Positions 14,748 to 22,937 of a DNA stretch of 27,585 nucleotides are shown here, piece by piece (positions within the stretch are counted from its first letter, which is position 1; every line of letters starts with the position of its first letter). A program made the translations under genes and the position numbers. Below the pieces are notes generated by a model. The model was not told the origin of the DNA. It searched no databases and saw only the letters and a program-made list of their open reading frames with translations. The stretch is taken from NCBI GenBank assembly GCA_964396535.1, contig CAYNFT010000018.1, forward strand, positions 1-27,585, in the 5' to 3' direction. The DNA comes from CAYNFT01 sp964396535. GTDB taxonomy: Bacteria > Chloroflexota > Dehalococcoidia > Dehalococcoidales > UBA2162.

Positions 14748-15039
14748 ATCTTGCTCTCCTGTTTGGGATTTTCAGCTGTCACTATAAACAGCGAGTGAAC
14801 TCTATTTTGGCTGGCAGTAGTGGCAAATTAGCACCACTCAGTAATAAACAGTTTAAGCAATTGAGTTGTCTTTGTCAATCATCAAGAAGCATACCCGCGG
14901 GCATGTTGGGTATAGCCAAGACAGCTTTATTGCAGGCCTTAGTAGAATTTGGGGGAGTCTCTATCTTGACCTTAGCCTAGTACTTTTGTACAATGGAACA
15001 TTGTTTGCCAACGCTTCTGCTTTGCACATATTTGAATGA
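14748..15039 (+). promoter_or_regulatory. Divergent intergenic region with promoter at 14966-14994
   Basis: About 290 bp between divergent genes, with no credible reading frame. TTGACC (14966-14971), 17 bp, TACAAT (14989-14994) would drive the rightward gene, with a transcript start near 15001. The 12-mer GTACTTTTGTAC at 14980-14991 overlaps it and also occurs at 4193-4204. Confidence 0.5.
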
Positions 15040-15381
15040 ATGGACATATTTAGAATTCCCAAGAGTTTGAACGTTAAAAGTCGTACCATGAGGCTCATGC
15101 TGTACGCACTATTCGGCATCATAGTTGCGGATGGTCTGATAACCAAGTTCCTGGTGACAAATGGATATGCATTAGAAGTGAATCCTTTCCTGCAAGCTTG
15201 GGTAGGCCAGGAATTGTTTTTTGCTATAAAGGTGTCAGGCGCTTTTTTAGTTACAGCACTTTTGTGGATTAAATACAATGCAGCGCCCAAGCTCATATAT
15301 ATAATCACCGCGGTATTTCTGGCATTTTACACAAGCATCGTTTTCTGGAATCTGTTTGTATTTCTTACTACTCAACTGTGA
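15040..15381 (+). CDS. Small membrane protein, DUF5658-like
   Basis: 113 residues, three predicted membrane segments (about 19-37, 57-78, 84-110). The pattern D31-x3-T35 ... G-x3-E46-x-N48-P49 followed by a hydrophobic segment containing K64 (FFAIKVSGAF) matches my recollection of DUF5658 proteins (D..xT...ExNP...K). The function of that family is unknown. The ribosome site is poor, and a promoter is visible ~45 bp upstream. It is a single gene. Confidence 0.65.
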   Translation: MDIFRIPKSLNVKSRTMRLMLYALFGIIVADGLITKFLVTNGYALEVNPFLQAWVGQELFFAIKVSGAFLVTALLWIKYNAAPKLIYIITAVFLAFYTSIVFWNLFVFLTTQL

Positions 15382-15523
15382 GCATTCTCTCTCAGCATCC
15401 CAAAACGAAGCTACACGCCTAATCCATATGGTATATATTCCCTGATAAGAACCTTTGCATGTCTATTGAAGAAAGCAGGAACTGCTTGACGCTAATACCA
15501 ACGCCAGATACAATACTGTAGGT
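15382..15523 (+). promoter_or_regulatory. tRNA-Lys promoter (15486-15514) and upstream spacer
   Basis: TTGACG (15486-15491), a 17 bp spacer and TACAAT (15509-15514) end nine bases before the mature tRNA, so initiation would fall within a few bases of its 5' end. Nothing else is evident in this spacer. Confidence 0.7.
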
Positions 15524-15596
15524 GGGCCGCTAGCTCAACTGGCAGAGCAGCTGACTCTTAATCAGCAGGTTACAGGTTCGATTCCTGTGCGGCTCA
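15524..15596 (+). tRNA. tRNA-Lys (anticodon CTT)
   Basis: A complete 73-nt cloverleaf: acceptor GGGCCGC/GCGGCTC with one G-U pair, D-stem GCTC/GAGC, anticodon stem GCTGA/TCAGC around loop CTCTTAA (anticodon CTT), variable AGGTT, T-stem ACAGG/CCTGT around TTCGATT, and discriminator A. The CCA end is not encoded. It decodes AAG. Confidence 0.97.
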
Positions 15597-15839
15597 CTAG
15601 CCTCACTTGAGGTCTTCCGAAATGCCGAAATTTTCTGAATCACCGGGTCAGTTTTTATCTCACGTTCCATCATTTCGACATGCTGATTCTAACATATTTT
15701 TACTGGATAATTGCTAGGAAAAAACGATATTTCATTTACGCTGAAAAATAATTAATACCGGCTGAGTTTTACCGGTTTCAATAATTTATGAGCTGGTTCC
15801 GTGCATCGTTTACAATAATCTCCTCGCACATACGTTGTA
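15597..15839. other. Spacer downstream of tRNA-Lys
   Basis: About 240 bp without a gene. A weak CCTC-ACTT-GAGG hairpin (~15600) follows the tRNA without a T-run. No repeat of the tRNA 3' end is found nearby, so there is no sign of an attachment site. The rest is A/T-rich and featureless. Confidence 0.4.
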
Positions 15840-16163
15840 TTAGGTCGACCTATCAATAAGACGCTGGAATGCCACCGTAAGAAGATTCATAGCCCTAGTA
15901 ACGTAGCGACGACTTAGATAAGATCGGTCTAATTTTAACAGGGAAGCGATCTCAACTATTTTCTTCGTCGGGAAATCTGTGAGTATCACCCGGGTTTGAG
16001 CTTCAATATCGTATTCCTGGACCTCAATAAGAGCTTGTTTAAGGACTGCCTGTAGAGCCAAACCACTTCCTATAGTTCTTCCGCCATGCTCTTTGGCAGC
16101 AAGTTTTTGCACCACTGGCAGTTGTGCAAGCCAGCTTTTTTCAAGTACCTCTATATCATACAA
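15840..16163 (-). CDS. Possible HTH-containing protein, perhaps 5'-truncated
   Basis: 107 residues from a TTG at 16163. The C-terminal part (KKIVEIASLLKLDRSYLSRRYVTRAMNLLTVAF) has the spacing of a helix-turn-helix of sigma-region-4 or transcription-factor type. The frame stays open and protein-like upstream to a stop at ~16235 (reading ...IKDWNKEIRAVWGHL) with no ATG, GTG or TTG there, so the natural start may have been lost or the gene may be a remnant. No ribosome site precedes the TTG. It is divergent from the inositol phosphate synthase fusion. Family unknown. Confidence 0.45.
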   Translation of the reverse strand: MYDIEVLEKSWLAQLPVVQKLAAKEHGGRTIGSGLALQAVLKQALIEVQEYDIEAQTRVILTDFPTKKIVEIASLLKLDRSYLSRRYVTRAMNLLTVAFQRLIDRST

Positions 16164-16341
16164 ATGACCCCAAACGGCCCGTATCTCCTTATTCCAATCC
16201 TTTATAGATCTGGGGCCCCGTCTACTTCCACTCTATATCATTAAACTGAAAAATCGTTAACTACAGTCTACAAAGTGATACTGTTGTAGAGAAAAAGCGT
16301 GTTCCATAGCTATCTGGCTTAAACCAAGAATAGAATGAGAC

Positions 16342-16370
16342 TTGACATCTAACGATATTTTCGTTATAAT
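16342..16370 (+). promoter_or_regulatory. Perfect-consensus promoter with internal inverted repeat
   Basis: TTGACA (16342-16347), exactly 17 bp, TATAAT (16365-16370). Between them an inverted repeat AACGA-TATTT-TCGTT (16351-16365) fills the spacer. The next ATG starts eight bases after the -10, so transcription would begin at or one base before the start codon. The repeat is a likely operator, perhaps for the HTH of the encoded protein. Confidence 0.8.
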
Positions 16371-16377
16371 GCCTATT

Positions 16378-17898
16378 ATGAATAATAGAGAGAACAATGC
16401 AGAGCAAATCATTAACCGCTTCGGCGGTCAGTCCTCACTCGCAAATATTTTGGGAAGACGCCAGAGCACGGTACAACACTGGGCGAAGACCGGAAGAATC
16501 CCATCGCAGTGGCACAATTCGTTACTGAAACTCGCTCACGAAAAGGGAATTGCTCTCGAACCAAGGGACTTCGTTACCCAGGAGACCATAACGATCGAGC
16601 CGGCTGATGGAAGACTCGGCGTTCTCCTTGTGGGCTTGGGAGCGGTTAGCTCCACATTTATCGCCGGTGTCGAGCATATTCGGCACGGTACAGGGAGGCC
16701 TTTCGGTTCGGTTACCCAGATGGCAACGATACGGCTTGGCAAGCGGACGGAGAAGCGGACGCCTTTGATACGGGAATTTGTTCCATTAGCAGGTCTAGAC
16801 CAGCTTGTATTCGGGACTTGGGACCCGATTCCGGACGATGGATATGAGTCAGCCGTAAAATGCGGAGTATTGGACCGATATCAATACATCGAGCCCATTA
16901 CAGACTTTCTGAAGTCTATTAAACCTATGCTGGCCGTATTCGATAGCCAGTATGTCAAACGGATAAATGGAAACAATACGAAAAAGGCACAGACCAAGCT
17001 CAAACTCGCCGAAGCCGTCCGTGACGACATACGACGCTTCAAGAGTAATAATAAATGTGACCGGCTTGTTATGATTTGGTGCGCTTCTACCGAAAAATTC
17101 ATTACCGCGTCTGATGTACATAAGGACCTCGAGAGTTTCAGAAGAGGACTCGAGGAAAATGACGACAGAATTGCACCGTCTATGATTTACGCTTATGCGG
17201 CTCTAATGGAAGGTGTGCCTTTCGCAAATGGGGCTCCGGCTTTGACTGTCGACATCCCAGCTCTGGAAAAGCTGGCTATCGATAAGGACATCCCGATTTG
17301 CGGGAAGGATTTTAAGACCGGCCAGACCCTCATCAAGACGGTAATAGCTCCGATGCTGAAGGCGAGGATGCTGGGTGTGAACGGCTGGTTTTCGACTAAC
17401 ATATTGGGTAACCGCGATGGAGAAGTCCTTGACGAGCCGGAGAACTTTAAAACGAAAGAGGAATCAAAGCTCGGTGCGCTGGAGTATATCCTGCAACCTG
17501 ACCTCTACCCCGACCTGTATGCCGATGCTTATCATAAGATCCGCATCAATTATTATCCACCCCGAGGAGATGCAAAAGAAGGCTGGGATAATATAGATAT
17601 CTTCGGGTGGCTCGGCCGGCAGATGCAGATAAAGGTTAATTTCCTGTGCTCGGATTCCACCCTGGCTGCCCCGTTAGTGCTGGATTTAGCTCTCTTTATG
17701 GACCTGGCGAAACGGGCCGGGCTGGGCGGGATTCAGGAATGGCTATCCTTCTACTTCAAGAGTCCTCATCACGCATCCTGTGTATACCCGGAACATGACC
17801 TGTTCATACAACAAACAAAGCTCAAGAACACGCTCAGATGGCTGATGGGCGCTGAGCAGATTACACACCTTGGAATGGAATACTACCTTGAAGACTGA
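16378..17898 (+). CDS. Helix-turn-helix / inositol-3-phosphate synthase fusion
   Basis: 506 residues from ATG 16378; a TTG at 16342 is rejected because it lies in the -35 box. Residues ~7-65 are a compact HTH (EQIINRFGGQSSLANILG, then RQSTVQHWAKTGRIP and LLKLAHEKGI), closely like the short HTH I recall being called 'carph-isopro'. From ~79 comes myo-inositol-1-phosphate synthase: Rossmann LLVGLGAVSSTFIAG (83-97), then GKDFKTGQTLIKTVIAP and GVNGWFSTNILGNRDGEVL, and late DSTLAAPLVLDLALF, all strongly conserved in the family. The enzyme turns glucose-6-phosphate into inositol-3-phosphate using NAD. Since the catalytic landmarks are intact, it may be both enzyme and regulator. Autoregulation through the inverted repeat is inferred. 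Confidence 0.88.
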   Translation: MNNRENNAEQIINRFGGQSSLANILGRRQSTVQHWAKTGRIPSQWHNSLLKLAHEKGIALEPRDFVTQETITIEPADGRLGVLLVGLGAVSSTFIAGVEHIRHGTGRPFGSVTQMATIRLGKRTEKRTPLIREFVPLAGLDQLVFGTWDPIPDDGYESAVKCGVLDRYQYIEPITDFLKSIKPMLAVFDSQYVKRINGNNTKKAQTKLKLAEAVRDDIRRFKSNNKCDRLVMIWCASTEKFITASDVHKDLESFRRGLEENDDRIAPSMIYAYAALMEGVPFANGAPALTVDIPALEKLAIDKDIPICGKDFKTGQTLIKTVIAPMLKARMLGVNGWFSTNILGNRDGEVLDEPENFKTKEESKLGALEYILQPDLYPDLYADAYHKIRINYYPPRGDAKEGWDNIDIFGWLGRQMQIKVNFLCSDSTLAAPLVLDLALFMDLAKRAGLGGIQEWLSFYFKSPHHASCVYPEHDLFIQQTKLKNTLRWLMGAEQITHLGMEYYLED

Positions 17899-18005
17899 GA
17901 ACCTCCGCACCCAACTCATCAGTTTCGCGACGACTTTGCTTGGTGAGGTAAGATCTCCGATTGTACTATCTGGACTATCGTTCATAGGAGCGAATATTCT
18001 CTAGA

Positions 18006-19379
18006 CTAAGCTCCTCTTTGGCTGGCTCTATTGACGATTTCCTTTGGATAGCCAAGGTATCTAAGTAAAGTAATGGCATTGTGCGTTGTAGCTACTCCAG
18101 GCTTGAGCAAATAGTCAAATCTCAAACCAGTAGCATCAGCAGTATCCGTGAAGTGATAGAGGTCACATGAGCCATCCAATCGCTCGACCAATTCTAGATC
18201 ATGTGTGGCGACGATGACAAGTGCGTTCTGTGTGACCAGATATCGAATGATCGCTTCTGATGCCTTGACTCTCTCTGCAGAATTTGTGCCGGATAACAGC
18301 TCATCTATAATACACAGGGTAGGTATCTTATCACTGAGGCTTTGAATAGTCCGCAAGATTCTTTCCGCTTCAACATAATAAAAGCTCTTTCCCGCTACCA
18401 CATCATCGGTCCTGCTGATGGAGGTCATTACCCGGAAGCAACTGCTCCGGTAGTAAGAGGTAAGGCATGTAGCTATTGTCTGGGCCATCAAAACATTGCA
18501 ACCGATATTTCTCAGGAAGGTTGATTTGCCGCTCATATTCGAGCCGGTTATAATAACCCCCTTTTGGCTAATAGCAATTGAGGTTGGAACCGGGCTATCC
18601 AGTAACGGGTGTCTGGCATCTTTTACTTCTAGATGAATCCCCTCTTCTCCCTCTTGTATAAACTCTGGTTCCATAAAGGATGCCAAGCTGGCCCTGTAGG
18701 ACGCTACTGATTGCAGGGCATCCAGCTCACCCAGGATTAGATAGAGTTCCTGTAATTCTGATATTTGGCGGTTTATTTCATCTGTCGCTGAATAAAAGGC
18801 CCGGACTTCCAACAGAAAGAATATATTCAAGTACTCAAACACGATGTCGGCAGGTGAACCAGACGAAGGCGCTTCCACTGGGAGCAAGAAACGCGCTTTC
18901 TTCAAGATTTTACGTGAGGTCTTAAAGAGCTCTCCCAACCTTGTTGTATATTGTTCAAGTCCCTCTACCTTGATAAGTGAAAGCTCCTTCGCTGTTTTGA
19001 TACAGGCGTGATCCATGTTAAGGTCATTCCAGGTTTGGTCGTCAATGAAATCCTCAGCCTCCCCGACCAAATAGGCATTATCGAATAGCATTTTGATTGC
19101 CTTGAAATCTCGCTTCTTCGATACCTGTGGTATACCCCAATCATTTCGTATTTGTGCCAGATACCTTAACTTCTTAAGTCTGCCAGATATGTTGAAGCCA
19201 ACAAGCGAGATTGGAAATACAGAAATAAGTCCCCAGTAAAAAGAAGAGTTGAGTGTATAACCGACACCAATAGAAACGAAGACAATCAAGATTGCCACGA
19301 TGACCAGTACTGAAAGGATGTTCTTGTATTTAGATAGTATTTTATCAATATGTAGAGCGGTTTTTTCCTCTTGCTCCAT
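18006..19379 (-). CDS. Membrane-anchored MutS-family ATPase
   Basis: 457 residues. Two hydrophobic segments near the N-terminus (~20-41 and 46-64) are followed by a helical core/lever-like region (~90-240) and a MutS domain V ATPase: ITGSNMSGKSTFLRN (277-291, Walker A), SFYYVEAERI (332-341), TLCIIDELLSGTNSAER (354-370, Walker B) and ATHD (391-394). The DNA mismatch-recognition domain of MutS is absent, so it is not a classical repair MutS. Such membrane MutS-like proteins are widespread but poorly understood. GAGGAA precedes the ATG. A separate promoter lies ~95 bp upstream, so it need not depend on the ABC genes on the same strand. Confidence 0.88.
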   Translation of the reverse strand: MEQEEKTALHIDKILSKYKNILSVLVIVAILIVFVSIGVGYTLNSSFYWGLISVFPISLVGFNISGRLKKLRYLAQIRNDWGIPQVSKKRDFKAIKMLFDNAYLVGEAEDFIDDQTWNDLNMDHACIKTAKELSLIKVEGLEQYTTRLGELFKTSRKILKKARFLLPVEAPSSGSPADIVFEYLNIFFLLEVRAFYSATDEINRQISELQELYLILGELDALQSVASYRASLASFMEPEFIQEGEEGIHLEVKDARHPLLDSPVPTSIAISQKGVIITGSNMSGKSTFLRNIGCNVLMAQTIATCLTSYYRSSCFRVMTSISRTDDVVAGKSFYYVEAERILRTIQSLSDKIPTLCIIDELLSGTNSAERVKASEAIIRYLVTQNALVIVATHDLELVERLDGSCDLYHFTDTADATGLRFDYLLKPGVATTHNAITLLRYLGYPKEIVNRASQRGA

Positions 19380-19616
19380 TGATTAATTCCTCAGCAAGTC
19401 TTATCTAAAAACCCCCGAACTGCTTAGCCAGAATCGCATCAATTTTCGAAAAGGACTATTACACTTGTAATTGCCACCAGTTTATTGCCTACTGCTTTTA
19501 GTGTCAATACTTATGACATGCCGAAGGTATTTTTGGCTCCTTTCTGCTAATTTGGAACATCAACTCGGCAGTTACAGATTCAACAAACCGCCCAAATGTG
19601 TAATGGGTACTAAACC
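19380..19616 (-). promoter_or_regulatory. Spacer with probable promoter of the MutS-like gene
   Basis: On the minus strand TTGACA (19507-19502), 17 bp, TAAACT (19484-19479) precede the MutS-like start by ~95 bases. The rest of this spacer is non-coding, and I see no clear terminator for the ATPase gene ending at 19617. Confidence 0.4.
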
Positions 19617-20588
19617 CTATTTCAAGATGTTCAGGTACGCTTCTTCCAGTGTCGGCTCCCGGCTGATAATATTTTCGATACCGGCTCGACCAGCTATTTC
19701 AGCAATTTGCTCCTGTATATCGATGCCAACCGTTGTATGAACGGTTAGCTTGTGTAATACGCCGTCTACTCCAATGTCCACACGCCGGACACCTTCCAGT
19801 TTGGATATATCTTCAACCAGTCCCTTCAGGACTTCTTTAACCGTCACCTCTATCACGATAATATTACTGAAATGCCGTTTTATATCCGCAGGGCTGCCCA
19901 TTGCTACCAGTTTACCCTTATTTATCATCGCCACCGTCTGACATAATGCATCGGCCTCGAACATATAGTGCGTTGTCAGCAGGATTGTCTTCCCCTGGCT
20001 CGCCATTTCCGGAATAAACTGACGTAACTCCTGTGCTCCGAAAGGGTCGAGTCCGATGGTCGGTTCATCCAGAAAAAGGATGTCGGGGTCCATCAGGAGG
20101 CCTCGAGCGATATGAATCCTCTGCTTCATGCCCCGGGAATATCGTTCCATTAAAATATCCTGGCTCTCGGTCAATCCGACCTTCGCCAACATCTCATCGA
20201 CGCGCCGCGAAGCCTGACGGGGATTCATGTGGTTTAAGGCGGCGAAATAGAGCAGGTTTTCCCTGCCCGACAGACGCCCGTAATAGCCGCGGTCTCCGCC
20301 GAGCACCTGGCCGATATGCTTACGGACTTCCCCGGACTGCCGGACTATGTCGAAGCCGGCGACCCTGGCAAATCCGGATGTGGGGGTTAGCAGTGTCGAC
20401 AGAATGCGTACCAGAGTAGTCTTTCCAGCACCGTTAGGTCCGAGAACTCCGAATACGACGCCTTTAGGGAAAGTGAGAGAAAGGCCGTCAAGAGCTACCG
20501 TATCCCGCTTCTTGCCAAAGGCATTCCGCGAGGTGTAGATCCTCCCCAGGTCTTCACATTCTACTGCCCACTGTTGTGAATCATTCAT
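19617..20588 (-). CDS. ABC transporter ATP-binding protein (ABC-2/DrrA-like)
   Basis: 323 residues. Walker A GPNGAGKTT (50-58), Q-loop region HIGQVLGG, signature YSRGMKQR (150-157, SRGMK instead of SGGQ, common in DrrA-like exporters), Walker B ILFLDEPTIGLD (170-181) and switch H207 in TTHYMFEAD. The last ~90 residues form the extra C-terminal domain typical of DrrA-type subunits. The start lies 22 bp after the preceding permease stop, making it the third gene of a leftward operon with two permeases. It powers export of a hydrophobic compound or polysaccharide; the substrate is unknown. Confidence 0.93.
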   Translation of the reverse strand: MNDSQQWAVECEDLGRIYTSRNAFGKKRDTVALDGLSLTFPKGVVFGVLGPNGAGKTTLVRILSTLLTPTSGFARVAGFDIVRQSGEVRKHIGQVLGGDRGYYGRLSGRENLLYFAALNHMNPRQASRRVDEMLAKVGLTESQDILMERYSRGMKQRIHIARGLLMDPDILFLDEPTIGLDPFGAQELRQFIPEMASQGKTILLTTHYMFEADALCQTVAMINKGKLVAMGSPADIKRHFSNIIVIEVTVKEVLKGLVEDISKLEGVRRVDIGVDGVLHKLTVHTTVGIDIQEQIAEIAGRAGIENIISREPTLEEAYLNILK

Positions 20589-20610
20589 ACAGTATCAATC
20601 TCTTTCAAAC

Positions 20611-21393
20611 TCATGCCGCCGTCTCCACGAGTCCTCGTCGCTTGGCGATAATCTCGGAAACGTGGTACCCGACCAGGCCCAGGACAGTATATCCCAGTCC
20701 GACAATTAACTCCTGCAGAAGCGAAGGCAGGATAGCCGCCACTCCCGCACCGTCGAAAGTACTACGAAACGCTACCAGTCCGTGTGTTAGCGGCAGGACC
20801 TGACTGAACACAGCCAGAGGAGCCGGAAGACTGGATATGGGTATAATAACACCTGTCAAGACTATTATGACTCCTGCGAAAGTACGGTACATCAAAATCC
20901 AGTCGGTAAATACGATGAAGAAATTACCTAAAAATGCAGCGCAAGCGCAAGAGGATAGAGAAATAACTAGAACTGTCAGGACGAGCGCTATCCAGTTTAC
21001 CTGATTGAAATCCAGGTCGAGAAGGAGCCAGCTAAAGAACAGCCCCGCTGCAACAACTACAAACCCGTTCGGTATATGAAAAAGCTGCCGGCTGAAGAAT
21101 ATCACCTCCCGGTTACCCCGGGAAGAATAGACAATGGAAAGGATGGCAAATCGTCTCTCGAGAACGAAGCATTGCAGGATACTTGCAGAAATGATGAAAG
21201 GAATATATTGTGCCACCAGCCCGAGTACATACGGCCGGACCACGTCCGGCCCGAGGGCGAACCTGCCCACCAGAGCGAACATGATTATCGTAAACGCAGG
21301 GCCGAACACCACAGTCGTGATGTACGATGGCCAGGGCAGCCATATAAACAGGCCCCGATAGTTGTAATATGCTTGTCTTAAAAAATTACGCAT
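20611..21393 (-). CDS. ABC-2 type permease, second subunit
   Basis: 260 residues from the ATG at 21393 (MRNFLRQAYYNYRGLF), with AAGGATG just upstream. The open frame extends further back, but that part antiparallels nothing sensible and overlaps the preceding permease, so this start is preferred; it begins 8 bp after that gene's stop. Six hydrophobic segments, with a conserved late block LPLTHGLVAFRSTFDGAG typical of ABC-2 permeases. It pairs with the permease at 21402 and the ATPase at 19617. Confidence 0.88.
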   Translation of the reverse strand: MRNFLRQAYYNYRGLFIWLPWPSYITTVVFGPAFTIIMFALVGRFALGPDVVRPYVLGLVAQYIPFIISASILQCFVLERRFAILSIVYSSRGNREVIFFSRQLFHIPNGFVVVAAGLFFSWLLLDLDFNQVNWIALVLTVLVISLSSCACAAFLGNFFIVFTDWILMYRTFAGVIIVLTGVIIPISSLPAPLAVFSQVLPLTHGLVAFRSTFDGAGVAAILPSLLQELIVGLGYTVLGLVGYHVSEIIAKRRGLVETAA

Positions 21394-21401
21394 TTCATCC
21401 T

Positions 21402-22247
21402 TCAGAAAGTGGTCAACGCGGCTGTAACTCTGACACGCCGCTCGACCAGACGGAATAACAGTTGCGTTATAAAGAGATAGACTACAGCCAGCGCCAGAGC
21501 AATGACCCATCTGATAACTATCTCCCAAGTCGACCCGCTTCCGGTGGTGGCCATAATGACGCTTTCCATTGCCCAGGATGTCGGCAGACCCCTGGCAATA
21601 ACCTGAAGAGCCGCAGGAAGGATACCAATCGGGTAAAGGAATCCGCTGCATGCCACTCCGAAGGGCATAACCGTAGCAAACAGACCTGACGGTTCCCCCA
21701 CCAGGACCGTTATCGGGCAAAAGATAAACCCGGCACAAATCATCACGAACAACGTGATTGCTAGCGAGACAATGGCTAACGGAAGGTCAACAATGGGAAT
21801 CGCATGTTCCGAGACAATGAGTATCAATATGAAGGCTCCGGCACCGGTCAACAGGCTAAAAATACAGAGGGCTAATGATTTACCAAGCATGGTAACGATT
21901 ACCGGAGTCCGGGAGACCAGACTCACATCCAGAAGTCCTCCCCACCGCTCGTCGCTCAGAGCCCATCCCATACGAAAAACAGCATTCGTCCACACCAGCA
22001 TAAGACTGGCCCCGACGGCTATGTAAGTGATTGCGACCGGATTATCGCTCTTGTTAGCTATCCAGGCAAGGATTATCACATTAGGTATCCCGGCGATAAT
22101 AAAATTGGCATAGCTGGCAGTCCGCCTGACGTTCCGCCACTGCTGCAGGAATGCGCCCGATAAGGCATAGAGATTACCCATAAGATATTCGCGGCGGATT
22201 CCAGGGAAACCGCTCAGACCGTGAAATCCTGGTTTCTCTGACAACAA
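21402..22247 (-). CDS. ABC-2 type permease, first subunit
   Basis: 281 residues if started at TTG 22247, which has GGAGA eight bases upstream; an ATG at 22181 (MGNLYALSGAFLQQWRN) would give 259 residues and begins nearer the usual family N-terminus but lacks a ribosome site. Six membrane segments, with LPTSWAMESV in the ABC-2 permease block. First gene of the three-gene exporter operon; a promoter is visible upstream. Confidence 0.88.
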   Translation of the reverse strand: MLSEKPGFHGLSGFPGIRREYLMGNLYALSGAFLQQWRNVRRTASYANFIIAGIPNVIILAWIANKSDNPVAITYIAVGASLMLVWTNAVFRMGWALSDERWGGLLDVSLVSRTPVIVTMLGKSLALCIFSLLTGAGAFILILIVSEHAIPIVDLPLAIVSLAITLFVMICAGFIFCPITVLVGEPSGLFATVMPFGVACSGFLYPIGILPAALQVIARGLPTSWAMESVIMATTGSGSTWEIVIRWVIALALAVVYLFITQLLFRLVERRVRVTAALTTF

Positions 22248-22287
22248 CGTTTCGTCTCCGAAGCTTCTCTAGAGAGTAGAGTTTATA

Positions 22288-22316
22288 ATGATACCATACT
22301 GAAATGCGGACGGCAA
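22288..22316 (-). promoter_or_regulatory. Probable promoter of the ABC-2 exporter operon
   Basis: On the minus strand TTGCCG (22316-22311), 17 bp, TATCAT (22293-22288), about 40 bases before the TTG start and 105 before the alternative ATG. Confidence 0.45.
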
Positions 22317-22727
22317 TTTACGTCAGACGGCATATGACACGAATGTGCAAGTCCGATTCAACAGAACGCTATTTAGTATATCGAGTAACAGAAGAAGATG
22401 GCTCCGGCTACAATAGAAAGGTACCGGAAGTACACAAATCTAGAGTAGAAGGAGCCATCCCGGAATGGAGAAAAAGGTTGACAAGTCCTACGAACTAGGA
22501 AAAGAACGCGCCGATGATGATCTCATTGAGAGAACGCTTGGGCACGTGCCTGACACCTTCATTATCCCACCAGCCCTTGATATTCCCATCCTCACCTATC
22601 ACCTCAATCACCGCTTTCCCTTTTTTTACTGGTTGTGTCCCCAAAGTTGTGGAAAAAGAAATCGGCTAAGATTCACCTTGATAGAGCCCTTATCTCCAGA
22701 GTTGAATTCGCGAGATTCTTAACAGAA
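22317..22727. other. Non-coding stretch with a 9 bp inverted repeat
   Basis: GATGGCTCC (22398-22406) and GGAGCCATC (22451-22459) are perfect inverted repeats 44 bases apart. Plus-strand frames here have no recognisable protein. A minus-strand frame at 22495-22665 looks more protein-like and is listed separately. The stretch may be the remains of decayed genes or an element. Confidence 0.4.
22495..22665 (-). pseudogene. Possible gene fragment of unknown family
   Basis: A minus-strand frame bounded by stops encodes natural-looking protein (VIEVIGEDGNIKGWWDNEG, then RHVPKRSLNEIIIGAFF) ending at TAG 22497-22495. It has no ribosome site, the only start is a TTG at 22644, and it ends upstream after ~55 codons. 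It reads like the C-terminal end of a broken gene. I cannot name it. Confidence 0.25.
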
Positions 22728-22757
22728 TTGACAATCGGATACGATGGGATATATCAT
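22728..22757 (+). promoter_or_regulatory. Possible promoter upstream of the flavoprotein gene
   Basis: TTGACA (22728-22733) with TATATC 16 bp or TATCAT 18 bp downstream, leaving a ~175-base leader before the TTG start at 22938. The leader has no obvious terminator or riboswitch fold. Confidence 0.35.
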
Positions 22758-22937
22758 TGGTGTTAAAAATCAAATGGGGCAAGGGTAAGCTCACAGCAAT
22801 TTTATCTCAGAAGTCTTATATCAATATCAAACCTGCCTAATAACCAAACAGATGTTCCACCAATGACTGATGGCAGACACAGCTTTATTCAGCTATTCCA
22901 TATAAGAAGATTTAGTAAATAAAAGGAGGTTAAGAAA

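Noticed and set aside
4193..14991. Shared 12-mer GTACTTTTGTAC at 4193 and 14980
   Set aside because: It is a short partly palindromic A/T-rich word, the flanks differ, and at 14980 it merely overlaps a promoter.
16342..16377. TTG start giving a 518-residue inositol phosphate synthase fusion
   Set aside because: The TTG is the first part of the -35 box of a perfect promoter and cannot be within the transcript made from it.
15524..17898. tRNA-Lys as the attachment site of an integrated element
   Set aside because: No integrase and no repeat of the tRNA 3' end were found in the window.
21394..21738. Upstream extension of the second ABC-2 permease frame to 375 residues
   Set aside because: It overlaps the well-supported permease at 21402-22247 in another frame, has Cys/Gly/Arg-rich non-membrane sequence, and a proper ATG with AAGGATG exists at 21393.
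22748..22755. Single GATATATC box upstream of the flavoprotein gene as a PadR site
   Set aside because: It lacks the second box 20 bp away, and the 8-mer also occurs inside a coding sequence near 19804, so chance is enough.
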